Shown here: one piece after another, positions 43,866 through 50,963 of the stretch
How the letters are laid out: each line of letters begins with the position of its first letter
How positions within the stretch are numbered: the stretch's first letter is position 1
Source of the DNA: Chryseobacterium sp. H1D6B
GTDB taxonomy: Bacteria; Bacteroidota; Bacteroidia; Flavobacteriales; Weeksellaceae
Reading direction: 5' to 3'
Length of the DNA: 64,000 bases
Assembly: GCF_029892445.1 (NCBI RefSeq)
Contig: NZ_JARXVJ010000001.1
Coordinates: 248,001 to 312,000, forward strand
The notes under the pieces: model-generated
Databases searched by the model: none
What the model was told of the DNA's origin: nothing
Seen by the model: only the letters and a program-made list of their open reading frames with translations
Made by a program: the position numbers and the translations under genes

Positions 43866-44900
43866 ATGAAAATGAACAGACTTTTACAACTTTTCTTCGC
43901 CTTACTGTTATTATTCAATATTTCATGTAACAGCGACTCTGAATTCACTCAAGATGTATTTTATGGAAATGGAATCTTGATTGCTAATGAGGGTAACTTT
44001 GGGACACCTAATGCAGATGTAACTTTTCTATCAGGAGATCTTAACCTTAAACAAGATAATATTTTCTCAAGCAACAACAGCGGAGCAAATTTAGGTGACG
44101 TTCTACAAAGCATAACTTTCAACGGAGGGAGAGCTTTTCTTTTACTTAATAATTCTAATAAAATACAGGTAGTTGACCGTTATACCTTTAAAAAATTAGG
44201 GGAAATTACAGAACAGCTTAGTTCACCGCGTTATATGGCTATTGCCAACAATTTCATTTATGTAACCAATGATAAATACAACGGCGAAAAATATGTAACC
44301 GTTTATAATGCAGGAAGTTTTTCATTTGTAAAGAAAATTCCTTTCACTGACACCGCTGAAAGAATAGTGGAAGCAGGAGGAAATGTTTTCGTACAGAATG
44401 CTTCTTTCGGTTTTGGAAACAAAATAACTTCTATTAACACTTCAACCAATTCGATTCTGTCTGTAATTACGCTTCCCAACGGAAATATTAATAAAACAAT
44501 TTCAAGCAATTCAAATGTATATACAATTGCTGCAGGAACAGCAGATTCTTACATTTATCAGATTTCAAACGCTGGAAACATTGTAAAGACTACTACTTTA
44601 ACAGGTATCACAAACGCTACCAATCTTGAAATTTATAATGGAAAATACTATTTCAGCTCAGGAAATAATGTTTATGCAATGGATATGAATGCAACAGCAG
44701 TTCCAACAACTCCATTGTTTACTGTTACTGCAAATTCGTATTCTACTTTATATGGATTCAATATTGTAAACGGATTGATCTTTACGTCTGATGCTAACGG
44801 ATTTACTCAAGACAGTAAAATCACAGTATATTCAGCTGCAGGGGCTTTAATTAAGACTTTTACTGCCGGGAAAAGTTCAAACGGATTCTATCAGAATTAA
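43866..44900 (+). CDS. BtuG-like DUF5074 beta-propeller lipoprotein
   Basis: A 344-residue surface lipoprotein; the signal ends at NISC. The family's opening motif GILIANEGNFGTPNADVTFL (near residues 38-57) marks a DUF5074/YncE-like beta-propeller. The repeats continue with short strands (IQVVDRYTFKKLGEI, YVTVYNAGSFSFVKKI, ITSINTSTNSILSVI). In Bacteroides, BtuG is such a propeller that binds cobalamin with high affinity over the BtuB channel. Here the gene is directly behind a BtuB-like gene under a B12 riboswitch. The same role is therefore a strong inference, though ligand contacts cannot be checked. A terminator follows at 44961. Confidence 0.85.
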   Translation: MKMNRLLQLFFALLLLFNISCNSDSEFTQDVFYGNGILIANEGNFGTPNADVTFLSGDLNLKQDNIFSSNNSGANLGDVLQSITFNGGRAFLLLNNSNKIQVVDRYTFKKLGEITEQLSSPRYMAIANNFIYVTNDKYNGEKYVTVYNAGSFSFVKKIPFTDTAERIVEAGGNVFVQNASFGFGNKITSINTSTNSILSVITLPNGNINKTISSNSNVYTIAAGTADSYIYQISNAGNIVKTTTLTGITNATNLEIYNGKYYFSSGNNVYAMDMNATAVPTTPLFTVTANSYSTLYGFNIVNGLIFTSDANGFTQDSKITVYSAAGALIKTFTAGKSSNGFYQN

Positions 44901-44960
44901 GAAATTTATACTTCGGTATATCTATAAATTTTATTTTTTTTTCATCATTTGTGTTTTTAT

Positions 44961-44987
44961 CAGGGCTGTTTCTTTGAAACAGCCCTG
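44961..44987. terminator. Bidirectional terminator between the B12 unit and the CCA-adding enzyme
   Basis: CAGGGCTGTTTC (44961-44972) and GAAACAGCCCTG (44976-44987) make a perfect 12-bp stem with a TTT loop, with T-rich flanks on both sides. It separates the convergent btuG-like and CCA-enzyme genes. Confidence 0.85.
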
Positions 44988-45007
44988 ATTTATTTTACAA
45001 GATGAAC

Positions 45008-46429
45008 TTATACTTTCTGCAGTCCCAGCTTTTCAGCTTCTAGAATTACAAATTTTTCAGCTTCTTCTTTTTCGTTCGGAATGATTCCTTCCAAAATTGC
45101 TTCTTTTACTTTTTCCTTTAAAATTCCAATTTCACGCCCGGGTTTAAGATTAAACATTCCCATGATTTCTTCTCCGGAAATCGGCGGCTGGAAATTTCTT
45201 ACATGGTCTTTCTCTTCCACCTCTTTTATCTTTACCGCAACATATTCAAAGTTCTTTTTAAACTTGTCCTGTTTTCTGGAATTCTTAGTCGTGATATCAG
45301 CTTTACAAAGGGTAAATAAATCTTCCAGATCTTCACCGGCATCGAATAACAGTCTCCTCAATGCCGCATCGGACGCATCATCTGTAATCAAAGCGATAGG
45401 ACGTGAAGAAAGTTTGACCATTTTCTGAACATATTTCATATCATTTCCCAAAGGAAGCTTCAGTTTCTGGAAAAGTGTTTTTGTCATTTTTGAACCTAAA
45501 AACTCATGTCCATGGAAAGTCCAGCCCGTTCCTTCAACAAATTTTTTCGTAGGTGCTTTTCCTACGTCATGAAGCAGCGCAGACCATCTCAGCCAAAGAT
45601 TATCTGTATTCTTTGAAATATTATCTACAACTTCCAGCGTATGATAAAAATTGTCTTTGTGAGTCTGGCCTTCTACCTCTTCTACTCCTTTTAATTCTAT
45701 TAATTCTGGAATAATAAGTTTTAAGAGTCCGGTTTCTTCCATCAGCTGCAGGCCGACGGAGGGTTTTTCAGAAAGCATGATCTTATTGAATTCAACCATA
45801 ATCCTTTCCATAGAAACAATTTTGATTCTTTCCGCTTCCTGCTCTATGGCTTCTAATGAATTCTTTTCAATTTTAAAATTTAAAGTAGAAGCAAAACGAA
45901 CGGCTCTCATCATTCTCAAAGGATCATCCGAATACGTCTGTGCCGGTTCTAAAGGTGTCCTTAAGATTTCATTTTTTAAATCCTCTACTCCATTGAACGG
46001 ATCAATAAGTTCACCGAAATTGTCTTTATTTAAAGAAATCGCCATTGCATTAATGGTAAAATCTCTTCTCTTCTGATCGTCTTCAAGCGTTCCCCCTTCT
46101 ACCTCAGGTTTTCTGCTGTCTTCGGTATAGCTTTCTTTTCTGGCACCTACAAACTCAAGCTCCAGATCTTTATACTTGATCATCGCTGTTCCGTACGTTT
46201 TAAAGACCGAAACTTTCATTTTTGGATCAATTTCTTTAGCAACACTCCCTGCAAGCTCAATACCGCTCTGCTCAGTAACAAAATCAATATCTGTAGAAGC
46301 TTTTCTCTTCATCAATAAATCCCGAACATATCCCCCAACAATGTATACAGACTGGTTATTTCTTGAGGCAACCTCAGAAATTATTTTAAAAAGCTTTAAA
46401 TTTTTATTTTGATTAAGATTAATGAGCAT
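45008..46429 (-). CDS. tRNA nucleotidyltransferase (CCA-adding or poly(A) polymerase family) with HD domain
   Basis: A 473-residue class II nucleotidyltransferase adding CCA to tRNA 3' ends. The head domain carries YIVGGYVRDLLMKRKASTDIDFV (core GGYVRDLLM and the metal-binding STDIDFV at about 40-47). FTINAMAISL and the neck motif DDPLRMMRAVRFAS follow. An HD-type phosphohydrolase domain lies near 255-330 with LLHDVGKAPTK, and the tail is about 130 residues. Class II enzymes with an HD domain are common in this phylum. It is monocistronic between terminators. Confidence 0.93.
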   Translation of the reverse strand: MLINLNQNKNLKLFKIISEVASRNNQSVYIVGGYVRDLLMKRKASTDIDFVTEQSGIELAGSVAKEIDPKMKVSVFKTYGTAMIKYKDLELEFVGARKESYTEDSRKPEVEGGTLEDDQKRRDFTINAMAISLNKDNFGELIDPFNGVEDLKNEILRTPLEPAQTYSDDPLRMMRAVRFASTLNFKIEKNSLEAIEQEAERIKIVSMERIMVEFNKIMLSEKPSVGLQLMEETGLLKLIIPELIELKGVEEVEGQTHKDNFYHTLEVVDNISKNTDNLWLRWSALLHDVGKAPTKKFVEGTGWTFHGHEFLGSKMTKTLFQKLKLPLGNDMKYVQKMVKLSSRPIALITDDASDAALRRLLFDAGEDLEDLFTLCKADITTKNSRKQDKFKKNFEYVAVKIKEVEEKDHVRNFQPPISGEEIMGMFNLKPGREIGILKEKVKEAILEGIIPNEKEEAEKFVILEAEKLGLQKV

Positions 46430-46542
46430 GTTTATTATTTAATTGAAAACCATTAAGGAATTAAATGTATCAAGTGCTGGCTCAATATTTTTAATGCCTT
46501 AATGGTTAAATGATTTTTGCAAAGATAATTAAATCTTATATT

Positions 46543-47091
46543 TTATTCCCGAAGAACTTTTATTCTGTTGTCACTCCATATTTTTATAACCGAAGATCCT
46601 GAATATTTTGAAACTTTTTCACGGTCTTCTTCCACTGCATAATCTACCAGATCAATAATTTCTTTGGAGACATCTGAAAATTTCAAAGGACTTTTATCCC
46701 CGCTGAAATTTGCTGAAGTAGAAACCAATGGTCTATTAAGTTTTGTGATCAGTTTTTTACAGAAATCATTCTTTACCAGACGAATACCGATACTTCCATC
46801 TTCTGCCAGCAATTCTTTCGGAAGACCTTTTGGGTTTTCATAAACAAGAGTTACTGGTTTTTCACTTAGATCCATAATTTCCCAGGCCATTTCCGGAACA
46901 TCTACCAAATCCTGCAATCTCTTTTCAGTCTCCACCAAAATGATCATGGATTTGTTCTTCTCACGCTTTTTGATATCAAAGATCTTATTGACCGCTTCTA
47001 CATTGGTAGCATCACATCCTAATCCCCAGATCGTATCTGTAGGATAAAGAATGGTTCCTCCGGATTTTAATATTTCGATTATTTTTTCCAT
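46543..47091 (-). CDS. L-threonylcarbamoyladenylate synthase (TsaC/Sua5/YrdC family)
   Basis: A 182-residue enzyme making threonylcarbamoyl-AMP from threonine, bicarbonate and ATP for the t6A37 modification of tRNA. The YrdC domain spans the whole protein. Diagnostic motifs are GGTILYPTDTIWGLGCDA (about 12-29), FDIKKREKNKSMIILV with the KxR...S substrate loop, and PLVSTSANFSGDKSP with the conserved S-T-S-A-N. The C-terminal Sua5 domain is absent, so it is the short TsaC form, and the partner genes tsaB/D/E are elsewhere. It lies between the CCA-adding enzyme and the RAYT locus. Confidence 0.93.
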   Translation of the reverse strand: MEKIIEILKSGGTILYPTDTIWGLGCDATNVEAVNKIFDIKKREKNKSMIILVETEKRLQDLVDVPEMAWEIMDLSEKPVTLVYENPKGLPKELLAEDGSIGIRLVKNDFCKKLITKLNRPLVSTSANFSGDKSPLKFSDVSKEIIDLVDYAVEEDREKVSKYSGSSVIKIWSDNRIKVLRE

Positions 47092-47100
47092 AATTCAATA

Positions 47101-47155
47101 GGCATGCTTCAGCCCGTTCATAAAAATAAAAAATCTATTGACTTCCGCCAAAAAT
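47101..47155. repeat. Degenerate REP-like remnant on the 3' side of the transposase
   Basis: GCTTCAGCCCGTTC (47106-47119) repeats one arm and flank of the hairpins at 47.66-47.98 kb, followed by ATCTATTG and a CCGCCAAAAA word. The second arm is missing, so it looks like a decayed copy in inverted orientation. It sits 8 bases before the transposase stop. Confidence 0.5.
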
Positions 47156-47162
47156 TACCGTC

Positions 47163-47585
47163 TCAAAAATTATATTTTTCAATAAATTCCTGATATTCCA
47201 CTGTAAAAGTTTTCTTTTGATGATGCTTCTCCTGGTTTTTAATATAGTTTCTTACCGTATCTATCTTCGATTCTGAAACTGAAACCGCAAGATATTCATC
47301 CTGCCAGGAAAATTTTTCAGTTGTCAATTGGTTTTTATTGATCCAATGTGAAGATTCACCTTTTAATAATTGTGCAATTTTTTCTATGTTCTGCCCAGAA
47401 CCTAATGAAATCAAACAATGACAATGATCTGAATAACCATTCACCATATCTAAGTAAATATCTTTTTGCGAAGCATTTTCTTTAATATGTTTCCAAACTT
47501 TTATTCTTAGATCAGGTGTATTTAAGTAGGGATTTCTATTTTTTGTGGAGAAAACGACGTGGATATAAATTTTGATAAAGGACAT
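47163..47585 (-). CDS. REP-associated tyrosine transposase (RAYT, IS200/IS605 Y1 family)
   Basis: A 140-residue single-stranded DNA transposase/nuclease from the ATG at 47585 (MSFIKIYIHVVFSTKNRNPYL); a longer frame adds twelve unrelated residues. The Y1 fold shows VFSTKNR, the metal-binding HUH pair as DHCHCL (His54, Cys55, His56), and the catalytic tyrosine in VRNYIKNQEKHH (Tyr114). ILAN-type elements also show SWQDEYLAVSVS, a conserved RAYT segment (here WQDEYLAVSVS). The gene is surrounded by palindromic repeats rather than true insertion-sequence ends. This is the RAYT arrangement, in which a domesticated transposase maintains REP sequences. It is intact. Confidence 0.9.
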   Translation of the reverse strand: MSFIKIYIHVVFSTKNRNPYLNTPDLRIKVWKHIKENASQKDIYLDMVNGYSDHCHCLISLGSGQNIEKIAQLLKGESSHWINKNQLTTEKFSWQDEYLAVSVSESKIDTVRNYIKNQEKHHQKKTFTVEYQEFIEKYNF

Positions 47586-47667
47586 TGTGTTTTTTATCAA
47601 AAATAAGAATTTCTTCATCAAATTAAGTTTTGGCTGAAGCCAATTTGAAATTATGATAATATAAAAA

Positions 47668-47757
47668 CGGGCTAAAGCCCGTTCCTATTGATGTGAAAAT
47701 TATAAAAAACTGCTATTCTATTTTTTGATGACTACCTGCTTTATAATTTTTTTAGGG
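47668..47757. repeat. 90-bp direct repeat, copy 1
   Basis: It begins with the hairpin CGGGCT-AA-AGCCCG, then TTCCTATTGATGTG, and ends TTTTTTTAGGG. By eye it differs from copy 2 at two positions only. Confidence 0.9.
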
Positions 47758-47826
47758 CAAAACCTACATATAATTGATTAAAATAAATTTCGGATCAAGC
47801 CAATCGAATTTCCGTAAAATAATAAA

Positions 47827-47916
47827 CGGGCTGAAGCCCGTTCCTATTGATGTGAAAATGATAAAAAACTGCTATTCTATTTTTTGATGACTACCTGCTT
47901 TATAATTTTTTTAGGG
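47827..47916. repeat. 90-bp direct repeat, copy 2
   Basis: Same sequence as copy 1 except loop GA instead of AA and one T-to-G change further along. The two copies start 159 bases apart in the same orientation. Confidence 0.9.
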
Positions 47917-47939
47917 TGAAACAAAATATTGCAGTGTTT

Positions 47940-47977
47940 CATTATTATAGACGGGCTGAAGCCCGTCTATAATAATG
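47940..47977. repeat. 38-base near-perfect palindrome
   Basis: Arms of 18 bases (47940-47957 and 47960-47977) flank a 2-base GA loop and contain the same ACGGGCT/AGCCCGT core as the 90-bp repeats, here with longer AT arms. Confidence 0.9.
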
Positions 47978-48023
47978 AACATGCCATTGGCTTCAGCCAA
48001 AACTTAACAAATTTCTTTAATTC

Positions 48024-48530
48024 CTATTTTACCAAAGGCAAATACCTTTCTTCAATCACTGTCAAATGATGATAATTATGCCCTACAATCAATTTTCCGA
48101 TGGTTTCTACAGCGATCTCATTTCCGTTGGCATTTCCTGTATTTTTTAAAGCAGAGGGATTAAGGGTTTCAAAAAACAATTGTGAGGATTTCCTTACCAG
48201 CTTATATTCTTCTAGTAAAGAGTCTAAACTTCTTTCATTCGCAAAAGAGTTTTCAACATAATCATTTTCGTCAAAACCAGGGAGTCCGGCTTTTTCTTTT
48301 CTTGCAAATGCTAAAGCGCGGTATTGAAATATTCTTTCTGTATCAGATAAATGCAAAAGCAGTTCTTTCAGTGTCCATTTTTCTTCAGCATAGGCGAAAT
48401 GAGACTGCTCTTCTGTAAGACCAGCATACAATTCAATAGTTTTTTCACCTGATGTTGTCATTTCCTTCATCCAGTTTTCTGAAGGAACCTGGTCTAAGTA
48501 TCTCTGGATATATTTTTGAAATTCAGTCAT
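48024..48530 (-). CDS. DinB family protein
   Basis: A 168-residue four-helix-bundle protein of the DinB/YfiT metal-binding superfamily. The family's helix AEEKWTLKELLLHLSDTERIFQYRAL (core KWTLKELLLHLSDTE) supplies the first His (about residue 60). The closing GHNYHHLTVIEERYL supplies two more, giving a three-histidine site. Members act as metal-dependent thiol transferases or as stress-induced proteins of unknown activity. The substrate is unknown. A GNAT acetyltransferase gene lies 48 bases upstream on the same strand. Confidence 0.9.
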   Translation of the reverse strand: MTEFQKYIQRYLDQVPSENWMKEMTTSGEKTIELYAGLTEEQSHFAYAEEKWTLKELLLHLSDTERIFQYRALAFARKEKAGLPGFDENDYVENSFANERSLDSLLEEYKLVRKSSQLFFETLNPSALKNTGNANGNEIAVETIGKLIVGHNYHHLTVIEERYLPLVK

Positions 48531-48578
48531 ATTAATATGAGTAATGAATGATGGGTAATTAGTACTATTTAATTGAAT

Positions 48579-49031
48579 CTATGATTCTGGGTTTGTCCAT
48601 TCGTAGAAATTGACGGAATCATATAATTCGAAACCGCAGGATGGATATAATTGGTTTCCGATATCATTGCTTTTGCTTGTTTCAAGCAGTACACCTGAAG
48701 CTTTTGTTGCTCTGCATAATTCTTTAGCTTCTTCAATCAGTTGTTTTGAATATCCTTTTCCTCTGTAATTTTCATTAACATACAGATCATTCAGTATCCA
48801 GTAACGTTTCATTCTGGTTGAAGAAAACAAGGGATACAGCTGGACAAAACCTATTAAAGTTCCATTTTCTTCTGCTGCAAAAATTTCAGAATCTTTATTT
48901 TCAATTCTTTCTTTTAAAAAACTTTGGGCACCCGGAATATCAGATTCTTTATGATAAAAAACTCTGTACTGATCAAATAATTCTGACAGCTGCTCTAAAT
49001 CATGCAAAACTGCTTTTCTTGTATTTTTCAT
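48579..49031 (-). CDS. GNAT-family N-acetyltransferase
   Basis: A 150-residue acetyl-CoA-dependent N-acetyltransferase. The pyrophosphate-binding loop is in NENYRGKGYSKQLIEEAK (Q/RxxGxG/A form RGKGYS, about residue 95). The downstream strand ASGVLLETSKSNDIGNQLY is followed by SCGFELYDSVNFYEW at the C-terminus. Its acceptor is not predictable. The start ATG at 49031 lies 2 bases from the end of the degraded NTF2-like gene. The two were probably once an operon. Confidence 0.9.
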   Translation of the reverse strand: MKNTRKAVLHDLEQLSELFDQYRVFYHKESDIPGAQSFLKERIENKDSEIFAAEENGTLIGFVQLYPLFSSTRMKRYWILNDLYVNENYRGKGYSKQLIEEAKELCRATKASGVLLETSKSNDIGNQLYPSCGFELYDSVNFYEWTNPES

Positions 49032-49032
49032 A

Positions 49033-49373
49033 TCAATTAAGGGATTTATGATCGTAACTTAGAACACGCTTCAGCTTCCATTTACCGTCTTCTAAAATCC
49101 ACAGATGGGTAAATTTAGCTCTCCCGGTTTTATTCCATTTTCCTTTATTAAGTCTGAAAAATTCGTGATTTCCTTCCTGTATCATGGTAGAATTCAAGAT
49201 CATTGCTTATTATTGAAATATAATGAGTAAGATTACACTTATTAAATCCTTTATCGAAGACCAAACTATCCAGCTTCTTTACCGTTTTATAAAGTTCATC
49301 ACTTTCCTTAACCTAAGCATATACTATTTGTCCAAAAAAGATAAAGGCCAATAAAAATCTAATCTTACTCATT
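49033..49373 (-). pseudogene. Degraded NTF2-like (DUF4440/SnoaL type) secreted protein gene
   Basis: From the ATG at 49373 the frame encodes a signal peptide (MSKIRFLLAFIFFGQIVYA) and then meets an in-frame TAG where AQ or AK would be expected. It continues in frame as VKESDELYKTVKKLDSLVFD and ISNDLEFYHDTG before another stop. A different frame then gives EGNHEFFRLNKGKWNKTGRA and FTHLWILEDGKWKLKRVLSYDH, the usual C-terminal core of this family, stopping at 49033. About 40 residues that normally join these parts are missing. One nonsense change, one frameshift and an internal deletion therefore inactivate it. Confidence 0.75.
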
Positions 49374-49381
49374 ATTTTATT

Positions 49382-50521
49382 TTATGAAAATGCTTTTTCT
49401 AAATCAGCGATCAAATCTTCTTTATCTTCGATCCCTACACTTAGACGAACCAGATCATCTGTAATACCTAATTCTGCACGTTTTTCAGCAGGAATTGAAG
49501 CGTGTGTCATTAATGCCGGGTGGTTGGCTAAGGATTCTACACCGCCTAAAGATTCAGCCAGAGTGAAAACTCTTACTTTTTCTAAAAACTTAACAGCATC
49601 TTCTTTTTTTCCTGATTTAAAAGTAAAAGAAACCATTCCTCCAGCTTCTCTCATCTGAGATTTTGCTAATTCATACTGCGGATGAGATTCTAATCCCGGA
49701 TAGATTACTTTATCTACAGCAGGATGAGATTCAAGATATTTCGCTACTTCAAGTCCGTTGTCAGAGTGTCTCTGCATTCTCAATGCCAGTGTTTTAATTC
49801 CTCTTAATACCAGATAAGAATCGTGAGGGCCTAAAATACCACCGCTTGCAAATTGAATAAAGTGAAGTTTTTCTCCTAATTCAGCATCTTTTGCAATAAG
49901 TGCTCCTGCAATGACATCTGAATGACCGCCCAAATATTTTGTAGCCGAGTGCATCACGATGTCTGCCCCTAAATCTATTGGTCTTTGGATATACGGCGTT
50001 GCAAAAGTATTATCAACAGCAACCAGGATATCTTTTCCTTTTGCTATTTCTACAACTGCTTTAATATCTACAAGCTTCATTAACGGATTAGTTGGTGTTT
50101 CAATCCAGATCAGCTTTGTTTTATCTGTAATAACATCATTAATCTTTGAAACATCATCAAAATTCACGAAAGTAAATTTCAACTGATATTTCTCAAAAAG
50201 TCTTGTGAACATTCTGTAGGTACCGCCGTATAAATCATCTACAGCAACAACCTCATCACCTGGATTTAATAATTTTAAAACACAGTCTATCGCGGCAAGA
50301 CCGGAACCGAAAGCCAGGCCTCTTGCTCCATTTTCAATACTAGCCAGAGAATCTTCCAATGCCTGACGTGTAGGGTTTGCCGCTCTTGAATATTCATAAC
50401 CGGAATGAACTCCCGGGCTTTTCTGTGCAAATGTGGAAGTTAAAAAAACAGGAACATTTACAGAACCTGTTGCAGACTCATGATGCTGCCCTCCGTGAAT
50501 AACTTTTGTATTAAAATTCAT
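49382..50521 (-). CDS. metB: Cystathionine gamma-synthase / PLP-dependent trans-sulfuration enzyme
   Basis: A 379-residue Cys/Met-metabolism PLP enzyme. The motif set is complete: YEYSRAANPTRQALEDSLAS (cofactor Tyr/Arg pair in the N-terminal arm; core YSRAANPTRQALE), GLAFGSGLAAIDCVLKLL, and DNTFATPYIQRP. The Schiff-base lysine is in MHSATKYLGGHSDVIAGAL (core SATKYLGGHSD, about residue 197). SLGGVESLANHPALMTHAS follows near the C-terminus (core LGGVESLANHPALM). Cystathionine gamma-synthase, gamma-lyase and O-acetylhomoserine sulfhydrylase are hard to separate by sequence. The name follows the usual assignment for this family. Its step is sulfur transfer into methionine or cysteine. Monocistronic. 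Confidence 0.85.
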   Translation of the reverse strand: MNFNTKVIHGGQHHESATGSVNVPVFLTSTFAQKSPGVHSGYEYSRAANPTRQALEDSLASIENGARGLAFGSGLAAIDCVLKLLNPGDEVVAVDDLYGGTYRMFTRLFEKYQLKFTFVNFDDVSKINDVITDKTKLIWIETPTNPLMKLVDIKAVVEIAKGKDILVAVDNTFATPYIQRPIDLGADIVMHSATKYLGGHSDVIAGALIAKDAELGEKLHFIQFASGGILGPHDSYLVLRGIKTLALRMQRHSDNGLEVAKYLESHPAVDKVIYPGLESHPQYELAKSQMREAGGMVSFTFKSGKKEDAVKFLEKVRVFTLAESLGGVESLANHPALMTHASIPAEKRAELGITDDLVRLSVGIEDKEDLIADLEKAFS

Positions 50522-50610
50522 GATTTAAAATTTAACAATTAATAAGGTAACAATTTAACAATAATAATGCCCTTAATGAGAACACTTTTAAATTATTACA
50601 CTTTGTATTT

Positions 50611-50937
50611 TTACATTTTTATTGCTGATTTTACAGCAAATTCCTCTGCAATTTCTTCCATCCACTGAGCAACATCTTCTTCTCCGGTAGCTCGCTGGTA
50701 GGTATTTCCTAAAGAAACTAAAATCTGGTGAATAAACATTTTCATCTGGTCAACAGGCATTTCTTTTGTCCAAAGATCAATTCTCAATGCTTCCATCTTT
50801 TTCTCATCCCAAACGGAAATCATCGTTGCTTTAGTTTCTTCTTTTTCAATACCGCCGTCTTCAGCATTCCAAGTGATCGTTTCTGGAATGTGGTTTTCAT
50901 CCAGCTCTACATCTATCGTTATTTGAGTCTTTCTCAT
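50611..50937 (-). CDS. gldC: Gliding motility protein GldC
   Basis: A 108-residue cytoplasmic protein matching GldC, which supports gliding motility in Flavobacteriia. The start at 50937 (MRKTQITIDVELDENHIPET; core MRKTQITIDVELDEN) fits homologues; an in-frame ATG-less extension to 50961 is unlikely. The body shows EKKMEALRIDLWTKEMPVDQMK (core LRIDLWTKEMPVDQM) and the C-terminal IHQILVSLGNTYQRATGEED (core SLGNTYQRATG). Its exact biochemical role is unknown. gldB lies 3.3 kb upstream on the same strand, separated by an ABC exporter. Confidence 0.93.
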   Translation of the reverse strand: MRKTQITIDVELDENHIPETITWNAEDGGIEKEETKATMISVWDEKKMEALRIDLWTKEMPVDQMKMFIHQILVSLGNTYQRATGEEDVAQWMEEIAEEFAVKSAIKM

Positions 50938-50963
50938 ATCAATTCTAAAATTTTTCCGCAAAG

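Larger units (their letters stand above)
47623..48007. repeat. REP-like repeat cluster beside the RAYT gene
   Basis: A 385-base non-coding block bounded by a perfect 22-base inverted repeat (47623-47644 and 47986-48007), each end containing the small hairpin GGCT-GA/TC-AGCC. Inside are two near-identical 90-base direct repeats and one long palindrome, all sharing CGGGCT..AGCCCG stems. It directly precedes the RAYT gene start and contains no gene. Confidence 0.88.

Noticed and set aside
47163-47585. A complete IS200/IS605 insertion sequence
   Set aside because: There is no TnpB gene, and the surrounding palindromes are multiple and REP-like rather than single left and right ends, which fits RAYT better.
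47668-47916. Direct repeats resembling a CRISPR array
   Set aside because: Only two 90-base copies with one 69-base interval, hairpins at their 5' ends and no cas genes; they fit a REP duplication instead.
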